A stretch of DNA of 62,405 nucleotides, from positions 3,065 to 65,469 of the forward strand of contig NCCR01000002.1 of the NCBI GenBank assembly GCA_002279765.1, in the 5' to 3' direction. Source of the stretch: Verrucomicrobia bacterium 12-59-8 (lineage in GTDB: Bacteria > Verrucomicrobiota > Verrucomicrobiae > Verrucomicrobiales > Verrucomicrobiaceae). Every line of letters starts with the position of its first letter. The stretch's first letter is position 1. Positions 28,845 through 37,129 of the stretch are shown piece by piece. The translations under genes were made by a program, and so were the position numbers. A model generated the notes under the pieces. The model did no database searches. It saw only the letters and a list, made by a program, of their open reading frames with translations, and was not told the origin of the DNA.

Positions 28845-29420
28845 TCACATAAACGTCGCCTTGCGCGAAATCGCCCGCTGCAGCAGTTCTAGATACTGCG
28901 CGCAGGGAATCTCGTGCCCGCCAAACATGGCGAGATGCGGCGTTGTCCACTGCGTGTCGTGCAGCAGGTAGCCGCGCTCGTGCAGGCGCCATTGCAGGTG
29001 CGTCAGCGCCACCTTGGAGGCCTGCGGCTCGCGACTGAACATTGATTCGCCAAAAAACGCCCCGCCGATGCTCACGCCATAGACGCCGCCACGCAGTTTG
29101 CCATCCCGCCAAACCTCCGCGCAGTGCGCAAAACCAATGCGATGGAGTTCCTCATATGTGTCCATGATGCTGTCAGTGATCCAGGTGCTCTCACGGTCGG
29201 CGCAGCCGCGGATCACATCGCCAAAGGCCGAATTCCAGCGCACCTCGAATGGATGCTGCTTCAGGTAGCGATCAAACCGGCGCGGCACATGAAACTCCGC
29301 CACCGGCAGGATGCCGCGCATCTTGGGCCGGTACCATGAGATGGAGCCGTCGTCCTCCCCCATCGGGAAGGCTCCCTCGCAGTAGGCGTTCAAGAGATCC
29401 ACGGGCTCGATTTGCGGCAT
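28845..29420 (-). CDS. aat: Leucyl/phenylalanyl-tRNA-protein transferase
   Basis: A 191-residue Aat enzyme, which transfers Leu or Phe from tRNA to N-terminal Arg or Lys of proteins and so marks them for ClpS/ClpAP degradation (bacterial N-end rule). Visible family motifs are LLNAYCEGAFPMGEDDG at residues 9-25, ISWYRPKMRGILP, WITDSIMDTYEELHRIGFAHCAEVW, GGVYGVSIGGAFFGESMF and DTQWTTPHLAMFGGHEIP near the C-terminus. The start at 29420 (ATG, MPQIEPVDLLNAYCEG) is slightly shorter than in E. coli (234 residues), as in many non-proteobacterial forms. It is divergent from the pgsA-like gene. Confidence 0.93.
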   Translation of the reverse strand: MPQIEPVDLLNAYCEGAFPMGEDDGSISWYRPKMRGILPVAEFHVPRRFDRYLKQHPFEVRWNSAFGDVIRGCADRESTWITDSIMDTYEELHRIGFAHCAEVWRDGKLRGGVYGVSIGGAFFGESMFSREPQASKVALTHLQWRLHERGYLLHDTQWTTPHLAMFGGHEIPCAQYLELLQRAISRKATFM

Positions 29421-29472
29421 GCCCTACTCTAAAGCGATCAAACTTCATGATTCAACTCTTGAACCGTGAAGC

Positions 29473-30066
29473 GTGAAAAGCGAACGTAGCAGCGTGAACC
29501 TTGCCAATCAGATCACCATTTTCCGCATCCTGCTGATTCCCGTCTTCATCGGGCTGGTAATCTACTATGGCGACAGCGCCCGTGGCGAGCACCCCGATGA
29601 GGCCCTGCGACTATGGGCTGCGGCAGTCTTTGGCATTGCCTCCATCAGTGATGCGATCGACGGCTGGATCGCCCGCCGGTTCAATCAGCGCACTCGATTC
29701 GGGGCCATCATGGATCCCCTCGCGGACAAGCTGCTCATGCTCTCCGCCATCATCCTGCTCAGTTTCACCTCCTGGCGGCAGCATTTCCCCCTCTGGTTCC
29801 CGATTCTGGTCATTGGACGCGACCTGCTTTCCATTGGCGGAGCCTTCCTGATCGACCATTTTGCCGGCAAATTCCAAATCCACACCCACTGGACTGGCAA
29901 AACGGCCACTTTTGCCCAGATGGCGGCCATTTTGTGGATTCTGCTCGATCTCAAGCCCGAGTGGCTCATCTGGCCCACGATCTTTGCCGCCACTTTCACC
30001 GCCCTTTCGGGTTTTCTCAATCTGGCCGACGGTGTCAAGCAGTTGCAGGCCGCTGGACATGATTGA
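29473..30066 (+). CDS. pgsA: CDP-alcohol phosphatidyltransferase (PgsA-like)
   Basis: A 197-residue membrane enzyme of the CDP-alcohol phosphatidyltransferase family. The signature D-x2-D-G-x2-A-R-x8-G-x3-D-x3-D is present as SDAIDGWIARRFNQRTRFG then AIMDPLADK. The N-terminal NLANQITIFRILLIPVF matches phosphatidylglycerolphosphate synthase, which makes PGP from CDP-diacylglycerol and glycerol-3-phosphate. The frame opens with GTG at 29473; a GTG at 29494 would give the more typical PgsA N-terminus, so the true start may be there. About five transmembrane segments are expected. The gene precedes der by 29 bases and may share its transcript. Confidence 0.85.
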   Translation: MKSERSSVNLANQITIFRILLIPVFIGLVIYYGDSARGEHPDEALRLWAAAVFGIASISDAIDGWIARRFNQRTRFGAIMDPLADKLLMLSAIILLSFTSWRQHFPLWFPILVIGRDLLSIGGAFLIDHFAGKFQIHTHWTGKTATFAQMAAILWILLDLKPEWLIWPTIFAATFTALSGFLNLADGVKQLQAAGHD

Positions 30067-30095
30067 CGCGGGGGGCGCACCGTGCTCTCTGAACA

Positions 30096-31472
30096 ATGCT
30101 CAAAACAGTCGCCATCGTCGGACGCCCCAATGTGGGAAAGTCCGCGCTCTTCAACCGCCTTGCCGGGAAAACCATCTCCATCGTTCACGATCAGGCCGGG
30201 GTGACACGGGATCGCATCACAGCGCAGTGCCGCCGCGGTCCGGCATGGTTTGAGATCATGGACACAGGCGGCATCGGTGCCAGCACTGAGGACGTTTTGA
30301 CTGACCAGGTGCAGATCGAGGCATCCATCGCCCTGGATGTGGCGGATCTGCTGCTGTTCGTCGTCGATGTCGTCGATGGCATCACCACGATCGATCAAAG
30401 CCTCGCCCGCGAACTGCGCCGCACCAACAAGCCGGTCATTCTCGTCTGCAACAAGGCCGATTCCCCGAAGCGCAAGCTGAACGCCAGCGAGTTCAGCAAA
30501 TTCGGCTTCCCGGACACCCTCGAAGTCAGCGCCGCCCATGGCCTCGGCATCGACGACCTCGTCGCGCTCGTCTCCGAGCGTCTCGAACTGAAGGAATCCA
30601 GCGAAACGGAAGACGCCATCTCGCATCAAAACACGCGTCCGTTGAAGCTCGCCATCGTCGGCCGGCCAAACGCGGGCAAATCCTCGCTCGTGAATGCCAT
30701 TCTTGGCTCGGAGCGTGCCATCGTCAGCGACGTGCCCGGCACCACGCGGGATGCACTCGACATCCAAGCCTCTTGGAACGGCAAGCATTATCAACTCATC
30801 GACACCGCCGGCATACGCCGCCGTGCGCATCTCGACACCGTAGTCGAAATCTCCAGCGTGGATCGCAGCCTGCAGAGCATCAAACGTGCTGACCTTTGCC
30901 TCCTCGTCATCGACTGCGCCGCAGGTGCCAAGATGCAGGACCGCAAGATCGCCCAGTTCATTTTGGAAGAACGCAAGCCCTGCATCCTCGTCATGAACAA
31001 GTGGGATCTCTTTCATCCCGATGGCAATCAGAAGGACCGCATCGAACATTTGGACGAACTGATGCGCCGCGAATTCTTCTTCCTGAACTACGCCCCGCTC
31101 GTCGCCATCTCTGCGAAGAACAAAGATCATATCGGCAAACTATTCGTGCAGATCGAGAAAGTGCGCAGTGGCTCGCAGAACCGCATTGGCACCGGTGCCC
31201 TGAACCGCCTGCTCTCCACCGCCATCGAGAACACCCCCGGTGCTCTGGGCCGCAGTACGCACAGCTTCAAGCTGCTCTACGCCACGCAGGTCAACGAGGC
31301 CGAAGGTTTCGCCATTCCTGTTCCGCACTTCGTTCTCTTCGCCAACCGTGCCTCAAAACTCACCGACAGCTACATGCGCTATCTGGAGAAAGTCATCCGC
31401 GACGAATGGAGCGCCCCCGGCGTCCCCTTCAAAATGAGCGTGCGCGGCAAGGGTCCGAAGAAGACCAAGTAA
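30096..31472 (+). CDS. der: Ribosome-assembly GTPase Der (EngA)
   Basis: A 458-residue protein with the diagnostic two consecutive GTPase domains. The first has G1 GRPNVGKSA near residue 8, G3 DTGGI and G4 NKAD; the second has G1 GRPNAGKSS near residue 189, DTAGIRRR and NKWD. A C-terminal KH-like domain ends with FKMSVRGKGPKK, the usual tail. Der acts in 50S ribosomal subunit maturation. Start ATG at 30096 gives MLKTVAIVGRPN directly. The gap to the next gene (78 bases) has no recognised terminator. Confidence 0.96.
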   Translation: MLKTVAIVGRPNVGKSALFNRLAGKTISIVHDQAGVTRDRITAQCRRGPAWFEIMDTGGIGASTEDVLTDQVQIEASIALDVADLLLFVVDVVDGITTIDQSLARELRRTNKPVILVCNKADSPKRKLNASEFSKFGFPDTLEVSAAHGLGIDDLVALVSERLELKESSETEDAISHQNTRPLKLAIVGRPNAGKSSLVNAILGSERAIVSDVPGTTRDALDIQASWNGKHYQLIDTAGIRRRAHLDTVVEISSVDRSLQSIKRADLCLLVIDCAAGAKMQDRKIAQFILEERKPCILVMNKWDLFHPDGNQKDRIEHLDELMRREFFFLNYAPLVAISAKNKDHIGKLFVQIEKVRSGSQNRIGTGALNRLLSTAIENTPGALGRSTHSFKLLYATQVNEAEGFAIPVPHFVLFANRASKLTDSYMRYLEKVIRDEWSAPGVPFKMSVRGKGPKKTK

Positions 31473-31550
31473 CCTTGTTGGATGCCTGCCTGCCTTTGGA
31501 CTTTGGGACTCCTGACTTCCAAGGCCGGAGGATGCTGACTAGTCTGACAC

Positions 31551-32549
31551 ATGGCCTCCATCCAGACCACCACTGTCGGCTCCTACCCTGTCCCCGAATG
31601 GCTCAGCGCGCTGCCCAGCGAAGCTGCGGTCATTGATGCCACGCGCGTGGTGTTCGACACGCAGCGCCAGGCGGGCATTGATCTGCCGACGGACGGCGAG
31701 CTGTACCGCTTCGATGTAAATCATCCAGACACCAACGGCATGATCGAGTACTTCGTCCACAAGCTGGGCGGCATCGACAGCCGCGTGGGTCGGGCTGATG
31801 CCGCCGCGTTTCGTGCCAAGCATGAGATGGCCTTCCGCAGCAAGCCGGCAGCCGTCGTGCGCGGTCCCATCACCGAAGGCGTGCTCAATTTGGCTGAGGA
31901 CTGCGCCCGTGCAGGCAAAGTGGCCGGTGGCCCGTTCAAGTTCACGCTGACCAGTCCCTACATGCTCGCTCGCACGCTGCTGGATACGCACTACAACGAC
32001 TTCGAAGCGCTCAACATGGCCATCGCCGACGCCCTCGCCGCGCAGGCCGCAGATTTGCAATGCGACTGCGTGCAGGTCGATGAAGCGAACATCCCCGGCA
32101 ACCCTGCGGACGCTCCCATCGCCGCTGCGGGCATCAATCGCGTGCTCGATGCAGTGAAAGGCACGAAAGCCGTACACTTCTGCTTCGGCAACTACGGCGG
32201 CCAGACGATTCAAAAAGGCGAGTGGGCCGCTCTCATCACGTTCCTGAACTCCTTGCATGCCGACCACCTCGTGCTTGAACTCGCGCACCGTCCCGCCGCT
32301 GATCTCGATGCGCTGAAGGAGCTCGATCCTAAAATCGGGGTCGGCCTCGGGGTTGTGGACATCAAGGTGAACCACGTCGAAACCGCCGACGAAATCGCCC
32401 GCCGAATCGAAGCAGCGGAGCAAAAGCTCGGCACGGGTCGGGTGAAGTTCATCCATCCTGACTGCGGCTTCTGGATGCTCAAACGCAGCATCGCCGACCG
32501 CAAGATCGAGGCACTGGCGAAAGGACGCGACAAATTTGAGGGGCGCTGA
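31551..32549 (+). CDS. Cobalamin-independent methionine synthase (MetE C-terminal) family protein
   Basis: A 332-residue, single-domain protein matching the catalytic C-terminal half of MetE rather than full-length MetE (about 750 residues). The start TTTVGSYPVPEWL is the family N-terminal motif. The zinc ligands can be placed: His209 and Cys211 in VHFCFGNYGG, Glu243 in LVLELAHR, and Cys305 in HPDCGFWML. Such short MetE-like proteins may methylate homocysteine with other methyl donors or act as core-MetE; the N-terminal folate-binding domain is missing. The complete zinc set suggests a catalytic role, but the methyl donor cannot be read. Confidence 0.88.
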   Translation: MASIQTTTVGSYPVPEWLSALPSEAAVIDATRVVFDTQRQAGIDLPTDGELYRFDVNHPDTNGMIEYFVHKLGGIDSRVGRADAAAFRAKHEMAFRSKPAAVVRGPITEGVLNLAEDCARAGKVAGGPFKFTLTSPYMLARTLLDTHYNDFEALNMAIADALAAQAADLQCDCVQVDEANIPGNPADAPIAAAGINRVLDAVKGTKAVHFCFGNYGGQTIQKGEWAALITFLNSLHADHLVLELAHRPAADLDALKELDPKIGVGLGVVDIKVNHVETADEIARRIEAAEQKLGTGRVKFIHPDCGFWMLKRSIADRKIEALAKGRDKFEGR

Positions 32550-32692
32550 CAATCTTCGCGGTCAAGGCTGACTGGATTTCACATTGCAGGCACATTGGGT
32601 GAAACGGGTTGTTTTTCTGTGAAAACCGTGCAAATGAGTCCCGCCGCACTTGGAAATACTCCAAGGACTTGGGAATCACCCCACTTCCCATC

Positions 32693-33454
32693 ATGCAAAA
32701 ACTCACTCCTGCGGGAGAAAACATCATCAGCGACATTTCCCGTCGCTACAATTTGAGCTTCGATTCCGCCGTGCGGATGCTCGTATCCGTAAACCAAGGC
32801 GGCGGCAGCATGGCCCAGTTCAGCTGTCCAGAACTGGGAAGTGGCCAGTGGATGCGTGGCGGAATGACCATGGTCGGCGACATGTTCAATCATGGCCTGA
32901 AGAACACCGTGAACAACTTGTGCGGTGAACTCTCCAATGCCCTGGCCAGTACGCAGATGTTTCCACCAGCGGCGCAAGGCCAGTCTGGTGGCAACAACTG
33001 GTGGCCTGGTGACCTTGGCTCTCCCTCCAGCAGCGGATCGCAGAACAACATCCGCTACGCGTTTTTCCCCCAAACTCAGCGCCTCGTGGTGGAGCGAGAC
33101 GGGCAAGTCACTGTCTTCAATACACTGAACCACCAGATCAGCGGTGTGAGCCAGCAGCAGGGAGGAAACACGTCGCTCACATTCAGCAGCCAATTTGGAA
33201 CTATTTCCACACTCGGCCTGCCCCTGATCTCCGGACCTGGCTTGCTACCGGTTTCCTCGAACAATTTTGCGGAGCCTCCGGTTTCCAACTTCCAACCGTC
33301 GCCACCGCCGCCCGTTCAACAGAATCATTTGCCCAGCAAGGGGTCATCGGATGTCATGGGCTTGTTGGAAAAGCTGGGGCAATTGCGCGACTCCGGGATA
33401 TTGACGGACAATGAGTTCGTCGCCAAAAAGACCGAGCTGCTCAACAGGCTGTGA
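32693..33454 (+). CDS. Unknown protein with C-terminal SHOCT domain
   Basis: A 253-residue protein. It has an N-terminal region (about 1-70) with ISDISRRYNLSFDSAVRML, a Ser/Gln/Gly-rich, low-complexity middle (about 90-210), and a short C-terminal SHOCT domain (MGLLEKLGQLRDSGILTDNEF near residues 218-236), whose DxGxLTxxEFxxKK pattern is a small oligomerisation helix. The N-terminal half resembles a TIGR-type hypothetical protein family with SHOCT. No signal peptide or membrane helix is seen. The ATG at 32693 is preferred over TTG/GTG further upstream. Convergent with the large beta-helix gene. Function unknown. Confidence 0.6.
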   Translation: MQKLTPAGENIISDISRRYNLSFDSAVRMLVSVNQGGGSMAQFSCPELGSGQWMRGGMTMVGDMFNHGLKNTVNNLCGELSNALASTQMFPPAAQGQSGGNNWWPGDLGSPSSSGSQNNIRYAFFPQTQRLVVERDGQVTVFNTLNHQISGVSQQQGGNTSLTFSSQFGTISTLGLPLISGPGLLPVSSNNFAEPPVSNFQPSPPPPVQQNHLPSKGSSDVMGLLEKLGQLRDSGILTDNEFVAKKTELLNRL

Positions 33455-33584
33455 GGTAAATCCGCCAATGGCCGTCGATAAGATGGAATCGGCCTCTCTG
33501 CGTGCTGGCAAAAAAAGCGTGACAAGTTTGCAGGATGTTGACCGCTGGATTTTTGCGAGCGGCCGCAAACTCCTGGAATCCGCT

Positions 33585-36500
33585 TTACGGCAGCAAAACC
33601 TGGAGCCGCAGAAAGTGGTGCGTCGAATTCATGTTGCTGATGCTTTCTTCGATTTCGGTCCATCCGGCAGGACTGCCAAGGGGCGTGACATCCGTTGTAA
33701 CGGCTGGAGTCCAGATGGTGAGATCGTTGCTGGCCTGCACTTGATACTGCACGTCCGAGGCAGCGCGGTTGAAGCCCAGCCGCAGTTTGCCGCCGGCGAA
33801 ACCATTGAGAGGCAGGCCAGTTCGGCTGCTTGTGGCCGGGTCCATGCCGAAGGCGTATTTCATGAGGTTGGCTATACCGTCATGGGCTGGATTTGCCGTG
33901 TCTCCAGCTATGGAGGGAACTTGGACATTGCCCGTAAAGTGCGTGTGCTTCCATGCGAGATAGGGTGGTGCCACGGCAATGTCTCGCACGGCTTCCGGGA
34001 GAGCAATCTGGCCGATGAGCGTTGCGGCTCCGGTGGTGGTGTCTAGATAGTAGAGGTCGCCAGTGGTCGCACCTGGACCGCCCATGCAAGCGAATGCTCC
34101 TCCGCTTGTGCGAGAGAAATCCAGGCCGGTAACGCCGGCGGTATCGACGCCAAGCAGACCGATAGTAGTGAGCTGGCCGGTCGTTGCTGCATTCGGGGTG
34201 CCGCCGGTGCTGCCAACACGCACGAGGACATCGAGCGTTTGATCAATGCCGTAATAGGTCGCGGTGCCGTTGTTCAAGAGCTGGAAGTCGGCACCAACGA
34301 TGCTTGGTGTCGCGCCTGCATTGGGATCGCCAGCCACATATGCAAAAGGCGTATCGCTTGCGATGACGTTCCCATTGAGAGGATTGAGACGGATATTCTG
34401 CTGCCCGGTGCCGACGGCGATGTTCAAGTCGCCAGTGATGAGATTGAACGCCAGGTCAATGGATGGATGTGCAAGGAGCGGCGTGAACGAGGTGGCATTG
34501 ACGAGTGTTGCGAAGCCCGTGAGCGGATCGATCGTGTAGAGATGGTTTGCTGTAACGGGCAGTCCAAAATTAATGACAACCGCGTAGAGCTTGCCGGTAA
34601 AGGGATCGAAATCGATGCCTCGCACGATTTCGTTGGCAGGCAACCCGGTGATCGGGACGGTGATGAGGGGGGTATGCGGGGCATCACTGTAAAATGCGAT
34701 GAGTGATCCACTTGTCGCGCCCACGGCATAGATCAGCTCCTGCGGCGGGGTCGGGGTGTGATCATTGTCATTGATGGTGAGTGTCGCGGTCGCTGGATTG
34801 CCAAGCGCCGCGCCACCTGTGGGTGAGGTGAGAGAGAGCACGATGGTCTCATTGATCTCAGCGAATGCGTCGTCGTTGATGGCTACCGTGAAGCTCTGTG
34901 GCGAGGCGTCACCCGCAGCCCAGTTCAGAGTGCCCGTCGCTGTGGTGTAGTCGGCACCGGAGGCAGTGCCATTGCTGGTGGCGTATTGAACACTGACGGC
35001 TCCAGTGGTACTGCCACTGCGATTGACAGTCACGAGGGCACCGGCGGAGCCGACACCCTCACTCGCGACATAGGCATTGGTGCTGAAGGCGAGTGCGCCA
35101 CCCACGGGATTGCCGCCACCGCCGCTGCTTCCATCGCGGATCTGATTTTGAATGTAGGTGCTGGGGCCAAGCAGCGCTCCATTTGTCGGATTAGTGAGTC
35201 GAACTCCGAACGTTTCCGCAGCTTCGGTGATCGCATCGGGCAGAACCGTCACCGTGAAGGACTTTGTTGCCGAATCGCCTGCCGCCCAATGCAGAGTCCC
35301 ACTGGCGGCGGAGAAATCGGCACCCGCGGTCGCGGATTCATCCAGAGTTGTGTAGTCGAGATCGACGGCTCCGGCGCTGCCGCCGATCCGGCTGACAGTG
35401 AAAGTGATGGTGCCGCTGTTCTCGTAGAACACCTGGCCATAAGTGCTGTAAGCAAATCCAAGCGCACCAGCGGCGGCAGCAGCTGCAGAGCCATCACTTT
35501 CAAAGGCTCCGAGATCGGGTGCGGCTCCAAGGGTGACGCGAGCGTGTGATGCCTGTGCAGGTCCGATTTCCTCCGTGGGTGTGAAGTCGCCGCCGAGGGT
35601 GTTGCTCGTCACCGCAGGAGAAAGCGGACTCGCGGCATCAATGCTGCGTGCATCCGCAGCGAGCCGGTAGTCGAGCATGCTGGCATTGAGGAAGGCAGGA
35701 TTGTTCGCTCCACCGGCGTTGCCATAGAGGATGTTTGCGGCGCCGGTGACGGAAGCTGGTGGCGAGGTGGAAAGAAACGTGTTGGGGCTGCACCAATTGG
35801 TACCGAGATTCAGCGTGCCGGGCATGTCCGTATCCATGAGATAGATCTTCGCCGCAGTGCCACCGGGAGTGATGGGGAGCGCGGCGAAGATGTTGTTTCG
35901 AGCATCAATGGTCTCGGTGATCGGCGCACCGCCACTGGCGGCCTTGGTCGGCAGAACGATGATGGAGGAGTAATTGTAGGGCGTGCTGTCAGCGACTGTG
36001 ACGACGGTGTTGTGGTAAAAGTAGAGCGTGCCCTGCCGATAGTGCGCGTAGTTGGGCTGATCGCCGCCATACAGGATGAGAGGCGTGGATCCTGGGTTGG
36101 TGAATGTGTTGCCATACATGAAAGTCTCACGGTAATCAGGCCGCGCATACTGAAGCGGATAGGCCGGATCAACGAGCATGATCACGTAGCCATTGCCATT
36201 GCTGCCGCCGCTGTTGAGGAAGGCGTTGTAGCGAATCACACAACCCGATGAACGATCCTTGATGCCCGTGGCATAAGCTCCTGCGAGCTGCGGACCGATG
36301 ATGTTGTATTGATAGACGGCACCCACGGACTCGACGTAGATGCCGTGCTCACTGGAACTGCCGACATTGCCGTTTTCATGAATCCAATTGTGCTCAACGA
36401 GGATGTTCTGCGTGGATGTGCCAAGGCCGCCATACTTGGAGTTGGCGAAAAGGCCGAGCCCATTGTGATGGAGATTGCAGCCACGTATCGTCATGAAGTG

Positions 36501-36998
36501 AGAGTGTTCAATGTAGATGCCAGACGTGAACTTGGAGTAGTTGAACGTGGTGCCGCCGTTGGTGTAGGTGTTCCCCATATGCGCGTTGCACACTTCGAGC
36601 GACTCGATGTCGATGTAGGACGGCGAGGTGCCGTAGCTGCTGTGGTTGTTAAGCGAGATGATGATGGCCCCCAATCCGACGAGGCTCGGGTAGTAGAGAT
36701 GAATGTTCGGATCTACGACCGCTCCGGAACCATCGATGACCGGGAGATTTCCCTGCGCATCCGGAATGCCTCGCACAATGATGTGCTGCGCCGCCGTACC
36801 ACTCTGTGTAATGGCGACAGTTTCGTGATAACCTCCGGGCGTGGTATGAATGTTGACAATGTCACCCGGCTGAAGCTGATCCCACACGACATCACGAAGG
36901 TGAGTCTTGGTGTAGCCCGGTCCCACGTCGTAGATGGCGGCCGATGCAACGCTCGTGATGAGCAACATGAGAACAATGAGGGGATTCATGACTGTCAC
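33585..36998 (-). CDS. Large secreted right-handed beta-helix / Calx-beta / DUF4394-like protein
   Basis: A 1,137-residue exported protein with a signal peptide (MNPLIVLMLLITSVASA; ATG at 36998 or 36989). Residues about 20-470 form a pectate-lyase-like parallel beta-helix (GYHETVAITQSGTAAQHIIV, SGIYIEHSHFMTIRGCNLHH, ILVEHNWIHENGNVG). Two Calx-beta domains follow (DLDYTTLDESATAGADFSAAS near 550; VQYATSNGTASGADYTTATG near 670), then a DUF4394-like propeller (GIDFDPFTGKLYAV near 800; NGTATYYGIDQTLD) and a C-terminal segment VQYQVQASNDLTIWTPAVTT of the type common at the end of Verrucomicrobia exported proteins. No catalytic residues can be assigned with confidence; polysaccharide binding or cleavage is likely for the helix. 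Divergent from the histidine kinase gene. Confidence 0.85.
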   Translation of the reverse strand: MTVMNPLIVLMLLITSVASAAIYDVGPGYTKTHLRDVVWDQLQPGDIVNIHTTPGGYHETVAITQSGTAAQHIIVRGIPDAQGNLPVIDGSGAVVDPNIHLYYPSLVGLGAIIISLNNHSSYGTSPSYIDIESLEVCNAHMGNTYTNGGTTFNYSKFTSGIYIEHSHFMTIRGCNLHHNGLGLFANSKYGGLGTSTQNILVEHNWIHENGNVGSSSEHGIYVESVGAVYQYNIIGPQLAGAYATGIKDRSSGCVIRYNAFLNSGGSNGNGYVIMLVDPAYPLQYARPDYRETFMYGNTFTNPGSTPLILYGGDQPNYAHYRQGTLYFYHNTVVTVADSTPYNYSSIIVLPTKAASGGAPITETIDARNNIFAALPITPGGTAAKIYLMDTDMPGTLNLGTNWCSPNTFLSTSPPASVTGAANILYGNAGGANNPAFLNASMLDYRLAADARSIDAASPLSPAVTSNTLGGDFTPTEEIGPAQASHARVTLGAAPDLGAFESDGSAAAAAAGALGFAYSTYGQVFYENSGTITFTVSRIGGSAGAVDLDYTTLDESATAGADFSAASGTLHWAAGDSATKSFTVTVLPDAITEAAETFGVRLTNPTNGALLGPSTYIQNQIRDGSSGGGGNPVGGALAFSTNAYVASEGVGSAGALVTVNRSGSTTGAVSVQYATSNGTASGADYTTATGTLNWAAGDASPQSFTVAINDDAFAEINETIVLSLTSPTGGAALGNPATATLTINDNDHTPTPPQELIYAVGATSGSLIAFYSDAPHTPLITVPITGLPANEIVRGIDFDPFTGKLYAVVINFGLPVTANHLYTIDPLTGFATLVNATSFTPLLAHPSIDLAFNLITGDLNIAVGTGQQNIRLNPLNGNVIASDTPFAYVAGDPNAGATPSIVGADFQLLNNGTATYYGIDQTLDVLVRVGSTGGTPNAATTGQLTTIGLLGVDTAGVTGLDFSRTSGGAFACMGGPGATTGDLYYLDTTTGAATLIGQIALPEAVRDIAVAPPYLAWKHTHFTGNVQVPSIAGDTANPAHDGIANLMKYAFGMDPATSSRTGLPLNGFAGGKLRLGFNRAASDVQYQVQASNDLTIWTPAVTTDVTPLGSPAGWTEIEESISNMNSTHHFLRLQVLLP

Positions 36999-37129
36999 AG
37001 TAGAACCTTGCGAGAAATATGATATGGAACCAAAGAACCATTTTTCCGTTTACTGGTTGGAGCGTCGCAATGCTGACACATCCAGAATGGAACTAAAGAG
37101 GCATTCGCATCGCACGCATTTGTGCTTGA

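Noticed and set aside
33411..34046. A 211-residue open frame on the plus strand overlapping the SHOCT gene end and the beta-helix gene
   Set aside because: Most of it lies antisense to the conserved C-terminal part of the beta-helix protein; no family signal.
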